Of a stretch of 10,580 nucleotides of DNA, positions 7,610 through 10,580 are shown piece after piece. The notes beneath the pieces were generated by a model that was given only the letters and a program-made list of their open reading frames with translations, made no database searches and was not told the origin of the DNA. Source of the stretch: Bacteroidota bacterium (GTDB lineage Bacteria; Bacteroidota; Bacteroidia; Chitinophagales; Chitinophagaceae); assembly GCA_023427575.1 (NCBI GenBank), contig JAEZAY010000230.1, forward strand, positions 1 to 10,580, read 5' to 3'. The first letter of the stretch is position 1. Each line of letters begins with the position of its first letter. A program made the translations under genes and the position numbers.

Positions 7610-9340
7610 ATGCGGTTTACCGGCTACGATTGGCTCGTATTGATTTTGACCCTGCTTCTGATTATAACCTATGGAGTTTACAGAAGCAAGACCTCAAAAA
7701 ATCTGGATGGATTTTTACTGGGCGACCGGCAGATGCCCTGGTGGATGGTGATGCTGAGTATCATGGGAACCCAGGCAAGCGCCATCACTTTTCTTACAGC
7801 GCCAGGCCAGGCTTATACCGATGGAATGCGATTCGTTCAGTATTATTTCGGTCTGCCCATCGCAATGGTAATTCTCTGCATCACTTTCGTTCCGATATTT
7901 CACCGCCTGAAAATATTTACGGCCTATGAATTTCTTGAAAAAAGGTTTGACCTAAAAACCCGTACGCTCACCTCTTTTTTGTTTTTGTTATCAAGGGGAT
8001 TATCCACCGGTATCAGCATCTACGCACCTTCGCTTATACTTCACAGTATGCTTGGATGGGATATTTATCTCACCAATCTTTTTATGGGAGGCCTCCTGAT
8101 CATCTATACAGTTACTGGTGGCGCGAAAGCAGTGGCCTATACCCAGCAATTTCAATTTATAATAATTTATGGCGCCATGTTTCTCGCGGCCTGGTGGGCG
8201 GTAAAAATGCTTCCCGAAGGAATTGGTTTTACAGATGCCCTGCATGTAAGCGGGAAGGCCGGTAAGCTGAACGTTATTACAACCGGGTTCAGGGAAGATG
8301 GCAGCTTCGACTGGAAAGACAGGTATAATATCTGGAGTGGGATTATTGGAGGCCTTTTTCTTGCGCTCAGTTATTTCGGAACGGATCAAAGCCAGGTTGG
8401 CCGCTATCTCACTGCCAAAAATCAGAAGGAAAGCAGACTTGGTTTATTAATGAATGGATTTGTAAAAGTGCCCCTGCAGTTTTGTATCCTGTTGATTGGC
8501 GCCCTGCTCTTCACATTTTACCAGTTTTACCAGGCTCCGGCTTTTTTTAATCTGAAGCAGGAAAAAATTGTTCAGGAAAGTATTCATTCGGAAGAATATG
8601 CTTCGGCAACAGCTGTTTACAATCAGTTGCAGGGCAATAAACAGAAGGTTGCCGTTGAAATAGCCGCTGCCATCCGCAACGACGATGAGCCTGCCGTGGA
8701 TCTACTCCGCAATCAGTTGATGAAGCAGCAGGAGGAAAGTGCTTTGGTGCGTGATTCCATACAGCGGATTGTAAAAAAAGCCAATCCCGGTACAGATCCA
8801 AACGATACCAATGTAATCTTCCTGCGGTTTGTGGGCGATTATCTGCCGCAGGGGCTGGTAGGGCTGATTATTGCCGTTATATTTTTATCGGCCTGGGGAA
8901 GTATAGCCGCCGCGATCAATTCCCTGGCATCCTGCACGATTGTGGATTTTCATAAAAAATTCAGCCGTAGAGAGATGTCCGCTTTGCAGGATTACCGATT
9001 GTCGAAAATGTACACTTTGTTCTGGGGTTTGTTCTGTGTATTGATTTCCATGTTTGCCTATAATCTCGGAAACAGCCTGATCGAAGCCGTCAACATCCTT
9101 GGCTCATGGTTCTATGGAACGATATTGGGAATTTTTCTGGTTGCCTTTTATTTTAAACGAATTGGGGGTACTGCTGTTTTCCGGGCAGCCATCGTTTCAG
9201 AATGTATTGTAATCGGGATCTATCTGCTCGATCTGATTTCCTTTTTATGGCTGAATGTTATAGGCGCCATCGCCGTCATTATTTTCGGATTTGTTTTTGA
9301 ATTGATCCGGAAAGGTTCGGGTTCATCCACTGCTGATTAA
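7610..9340 (+). CDS. Sodium:solute symporter (SSS/SLC5 family), 13 predicted membrane helices
   Basis: This 576-residue inner-membrane transporter probably imports a small organic solute with Na+. Hydrophobic segments lie near 7-24, 43-66, 75-98, 121-145, 153-170, 180-199, 241-262, 283-307, 412-440, 465-485, 493-515, 522-541 and 543-566, matching the usual 13-helix SSS plan with a periplasmic N-terminus. Family motifs include TQASAITFLTAPGQAY (54-69), YTVTGGAKAV (166-175) and the conserved NSLASCTIVDFHKKF segment (437-451). A charged, helical loop of about 100 residues (308-405) sits between helices 8 and 9, which places it in the periplasm in this topology. At the Na2 site, alignment by eye with vSGLT keeps Ser431 (vSGLT Ser365), but the neighbouring serine is Gly430. 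The ATG at 7610 gives a normal N-terminus; an ATG at 7605 is out of frame. The gene follows two microprotein genes and is likely the end of the core operon. The substrate cannot be read from sequence. Confidence 0.92.
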   Translation: MRFTGYDWLVLILTLLLIITYGVYRSKTSKNLDGFLLGDRQMPWWMVMLSIMGTQASAITFLTAPGQAYTDGMRFVQYYFGLPIAMVILCITFVPIFHRLKIFTAYEFLEKRFDLKTRTLTSFLFLLSRGLSTGISIYAPSLILHSMLGWDIYLTNLFMGGLLIIYTVTGGAKAVAYTQQFQFIIIYGAMFLAAWWAVKMLPEGIGFTDALHVSGKAGKLNVITTGFREDGSFDWKDRYNIWSGIIGGLFLALSYFGTDQSQVGRYLTAKNQKESRLGLLMNGFVKVPLQFCILLIGALLFTFYQFYQAPAFFNLKQEKIVQESIHSEEYASATAVYNQLQGNKQKVAVEIAAAIRNDDEPAVDLLRNQLMKQQEESALVRDSIQRIVKKANPGTDPNDTNVIFLRFVGDYLPQGLVGLIIAVIFLSAWGSIAAAINSLASCTIVDFHKKFSRREMSALQDYRLSKMYTLFWGLFCVLISMFAYNLGNSLIEAVNILGSWFYGTILGIFLVAFYFKRIGGTAVFRAAIVSECIVIGIYLLDLISFLWLNVIGAIAVIIFGFVFELIRKGSGSSTAD

Positions 9341-9366
9341 ATACTACCCTAAACGCCGAATTCTGT

Positions 9367-9374
9367 TATCTTTG
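9367..9374 (+). promoter_or_regulatory. Bacteroidota -7 promoter element before the DUF2911 gene
   Basis: TATCTTTG is a full match to the Bacteroidota -7 consensus TAnnTTTG. It lies 6 nt before the ATG at 9381 and 15 nt before the ATG at 9390. Transcription would start around 9380, giving either a leaderless message from 9381 or a leader of about 10 nt for 9390. No TTG is seen at the -33 position, which weakens the call. It would allow the DUF2911 gene to be expressed separately from the upstream operon. Confidence 0.5.
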
Positions 9375-9389
9375 GTAAAAATGTTTGCT

Positions 9390-10226
9390 ATGAGAAGTAT
9401 ACTTTCAGCCCTTATTCTGATGATGATTGTTTCGCTGAATGCCGAAGCGCAACAATTGAGAGCACCGGTAGCATCGCCAGCTCAAACCGTAAAACAGCAG
9501 TTTGCCCTTTCCGATGTAGAAGTATCGTATTCCCGCCCTGCCAAAAAAGGCCGCAAAATCTTTGGTGACCTGGTGCCATTTGGTAAAGTTTGGAGAACCG
9601 GCGCCAACCAGGCAACCACCATCAGTTTCGGAGAAGATGTAACCTTCGGCGATAAAAAAGTTCCCGCCGGTAAATATGGATTGTTATCGATTCCCGGTCA
9701 AAGTGAATGGACCATCATTCTCACCAAACAACTGGACGTAACGAATCCGAATGCATACAAACAGGATCAGGATGTGGCAAGGGTTACTGCCGCGGTTCAG
9801 GGCCTTCCATTTGAACTGGAGTCTTTTACCATTATGTTCAATACTATCCTGCCTTCCAGCATGGAACTGATGATCGTCTGGGATGCCACCGCAGTATCGG
9901 TACCGGTTAAAGCCGATGTGGATTCGAAAGTAATGGCGCAGATTGATCAGGCGATGAATAAAGACAATAAGCCGTATTTCGCGGCCGCGATGTATTACCT
10001 GGAAAATGGCAAAGACCTCAATAAAGCAATGCCATGGTTTGCAAAGGCCGCTGAACAAAACCCGAATGCATTCTGGATCTATCATCAGCAGGCCAATGCT
10101 TATGCGAAACTGGGTAAAAAGCAGGAAGCGATTGCTGCTGCCAGAAAATCAATGGAGCTTGCCAAACAGCAAAAAAATGATGACTATATTTCTTTGAATG
10201 AAAAGCTGCTGGCTACTTTAAAATAG
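9390..10226 (+). CDS. Secreted DUF2911 protein with C-terminal TPR-like repeats
   Basis: This 278-residue product is numbered from the ATG at 9390. An earlier ATG at 9381 (281 residues) is also possible; an in-frame TTG at 9372 overlaps the candidate promoter and is unlikely. A signal peptide ends at AEA before Gln21. The DUF2911 domain covers about 30-165, with the typical core RPAKKGRKIFG (49-59), LVPFGKVWRTGAN (61-73), PAGKYGLLSIPG (92-103) and a following EWTIILTK strand. Residues about 187-262 form two or so TPR-like helical hairpins (for example AMPWFAKAAEQNP and KLGKKQEAIAAARKSMELA), a known tail in this family. The function of DUF2911 is not established. The fold is probably beta-rich, and the protein is expected in the periplasm or outside the cell. 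It begins 49 bp after the symporter gene and ends before a strong terminator. It may share the operon message and also have its own promoter. Confidence 0.88.
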   Translation: MRSILSALILMMIVSLNAEAQQLRAPVASPAQTVKQQFALSDVEVSYSRPAKKGRKIFGDLVPFGKVWRTGANQATTISFGEDVTFGDKKVPAGKYGLLSIPGQSEWTIILTKQLDVTNPNAYKQDQDVARVTAAVQGLPFELESFTIMFNTILPSSMELMIVWDATAVSVPVKADVDSKVMAQIDQAMNKDNKPYFAAAMYYLENGKDLNKAMPWFAKAAEQNPNAFWIYHQQANAYAKLGKKQEAIAAARKSMELAKQQKNDDYISLNEKLLATLK

Positions 10227-10282
10227 TTGTTCAGCTGCATAGATTTTAAAGTTTTTTAAAGAAGTCAGGCCATTAAACAAGC

Positions 10283-10321
10283 AGTATCCGGGTAATTTAT
10301 ATTACCCGGATACTTTTTTTT
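10283..10321 (+). terminator. Strong intrinsic terminator of the operon
   Basis: AGTATCCGGGTAAT (10283-10296) and ATTACCCGGATACT (10301-10314) form a perfect 14-bp stem with a TTAT loop. The final stem T starts a run of eight T at 10314-10321. It lies 56 nt after the DUF2911 stop. There is no T tract in the minus direction, so it should act only on plus-strand transcription. Confidence 0.93.
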
Positions 10322-10349
10322 AGATAAAAAAGTGGAGCAAAAAAATCGG
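10312..10349 (+). repeat. 38-nt post-hairpin direct repeat, copy 1
   Basis: The sequence consists of AC, eight T, AGAT, six A, GTGGAGC, seven A, TCGG. It is the same as 10544-10580 except for one extra T at 10325. It begins inside the 3' arm and T tract of the operon terminator. A weaker 8-bp self-pairing (10312-10319 with 10326-10333) is possible within it. Confidence 0.8.
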
Positions 10350-10428
10350 GCTCGGAATAAGATCCTAAAAATTCAAACTTCCGGCTAAATAAAAAAAGTC
10401 ACAGCTTAAGAAAATAACTGTTTGTATT

Positions 10429-10470
10429 TGAATTTTCACATTTGCAAATTATCACATCATTGCTGTCCGG
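10429..10470 (+). repeat. 8-nt periodic repeat array with TGCTGTCCGG core, right copy
   Basis: Consecutive 8-nt units TGAATTTT, CACATTTG, CAAATTAT and CACATCAT lead into TGCTGTCCGG (10461-10470). This matches the minus-strand element at 100-157 in period, in the CACATCA(C/T) last unit and in the core. The element lies about 200 nt downstream of the DUF2911 gene and points the same way. Its function is unknown. Confidence 0.6.
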
Positions 10471-10516
10471 GTAATAATTTCTCATTCACCCGTAACCTTT
10501 ATCAATAGTGAATTAA

Positions 10517-10553
10517 AAGCAGTCATTGTAAATGACCGCTTCCACTTTTTTTT
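10517..10553 (+). terminator. Second hairpin with T tract, terminator-like
   Basis: AAGC-A-GTCATT (10517-10527) pairs with AATGAC-C-GCTT (10531-10541) around a GTA loop, giving ten pairs and one internal mismatch. Eight T follow at 10546-10553. The T tract starts 4 nt after the stem, a little far, and no gene lies just upstream, so it could end read-through or an unseen short transcript. A competing 12-bp hairpin, TCCACTTTTTTT (10541-10552) with AAAAAAAGTGGA (10556-10567), overlaps it. Confidence 0.45.
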
Positions 10554-10580
10554 AGAAAAAAAGTGGAGCAAAAAAATCGG
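10544..10580 (+). repeat. 37-nt post-hairpin direct repeat, copy 2 (at window edge)
   Basis: AC, eight T, AGA, six A, GTGGAGC, seven A, TCGG repeats copy 1 at 10312-10349 with a single missing base. The repeat starts in step with copy 1 and runs to the last base of the window, so it may continue. Here the left flank extends it into a 12-bp palindrome with a 3-nt loop (10541-10567). The two copies are spaced 232 nt apart. Confidence 0.8.

Larger units (their letters stand above)
10227..10580. other. Structured non-coding region after the operon
   Basis: No protein gene is supported in these 354 bases. They contain, in order, a strong terminator (10283-10321), a 38-nt repeat copy (10312-10349), an AT-rich stretch, an 8-nt repeat array with a TGCTGTCCGG core (10429-10470), a second hairpin with T tract (10517-10553), and a second 37-nt repeat copy that reaches the window edge. 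A short transcript between the two hairpins is possible but has no clear promoter. The next gene lies beyond the window. Confidence 0.6.

Noticed and set aside
10312..10580. CRISPR-like repeat pair
   Set aside because: There are only two copies, spaced 232 nt apart, with homopolymer-rich sequence and no cas genes. This does not fit an array.

Overview
The window looks like chromosomal DNA from a Bacteroidota bacterium, most likely a Chitinophagaceae-type member. The evidence is indirect. The genes lack clear Shine-Dalgarno sequences. A match to the Bacteroidota -7 promoter consensus (TAnnTTTG) lies just upstream of the last gene. The gene families (a large secreted PIG-L protein, a secreted M14 peptidase with an amidotransferase-like tail, DUF2911, and a sodium:solute symporter with a long inserted loop) are typical of that phylum. 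No taxon can be fixed without a database search.

Layout: positions 1-245 are non-coding and hold a short array of degenerate 8-nt repeats ending in a TGCTGTCCGG core, read on the minus strand. A lipoprotein gamma-glutamyltransferase (ggt) lies at 246-2012 on the minus strand. It diverges across a 155-bp intergenic region from a plus-strand run of six genes. These are a secreted M14 zinc metallopeptidase (2168-4696), a secreted PIG-L/LmbE deacetylase-like protein (4745-7285), two tiny membrane-protein genes of 52 and 37 codons (7300-7458 and 7463-7576), a 13-helix sodium:solute symporter (7610-9340), and a secreted DUF2911 protein with a TPR-like tail (about 9390-10226). Gaps between the first five are 48, 14, 4 and 33 bp, so they are probably one operon. 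The DUF2911 gene seems to have its own promoter as well. The operon ends at a strong intrinsic terminator with a perfect 14-bp stem (10283-10321).

The last 354 bases are non-coding but structured. They hold two nearly identical 37-38-nt sequences, each placed directly after a hairpin, and a second copy, in the opposite absolute orientation, of the 8-nt repeat/TGCTGTCCGG element found at the left end.

The proteins read as an envelope-localised scavenging set. GGT would remove gamma-glutamyl groups, the M14 enzyme would cut peptide bonds, the PIG-L protein would hydrolyse an N-acyl (probably N-acetyl amino sugar) bond, and the symporter would import a small product with Na+. The two hydrolases share a similar C-terminal amidotransferase-like fold. 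This joint pathway is inference from context; no substrate can be read from the sequence. The most novel pieces are the two microproteins directly upstream of the symporter and the repeated post-hairpin sequence at the right end.
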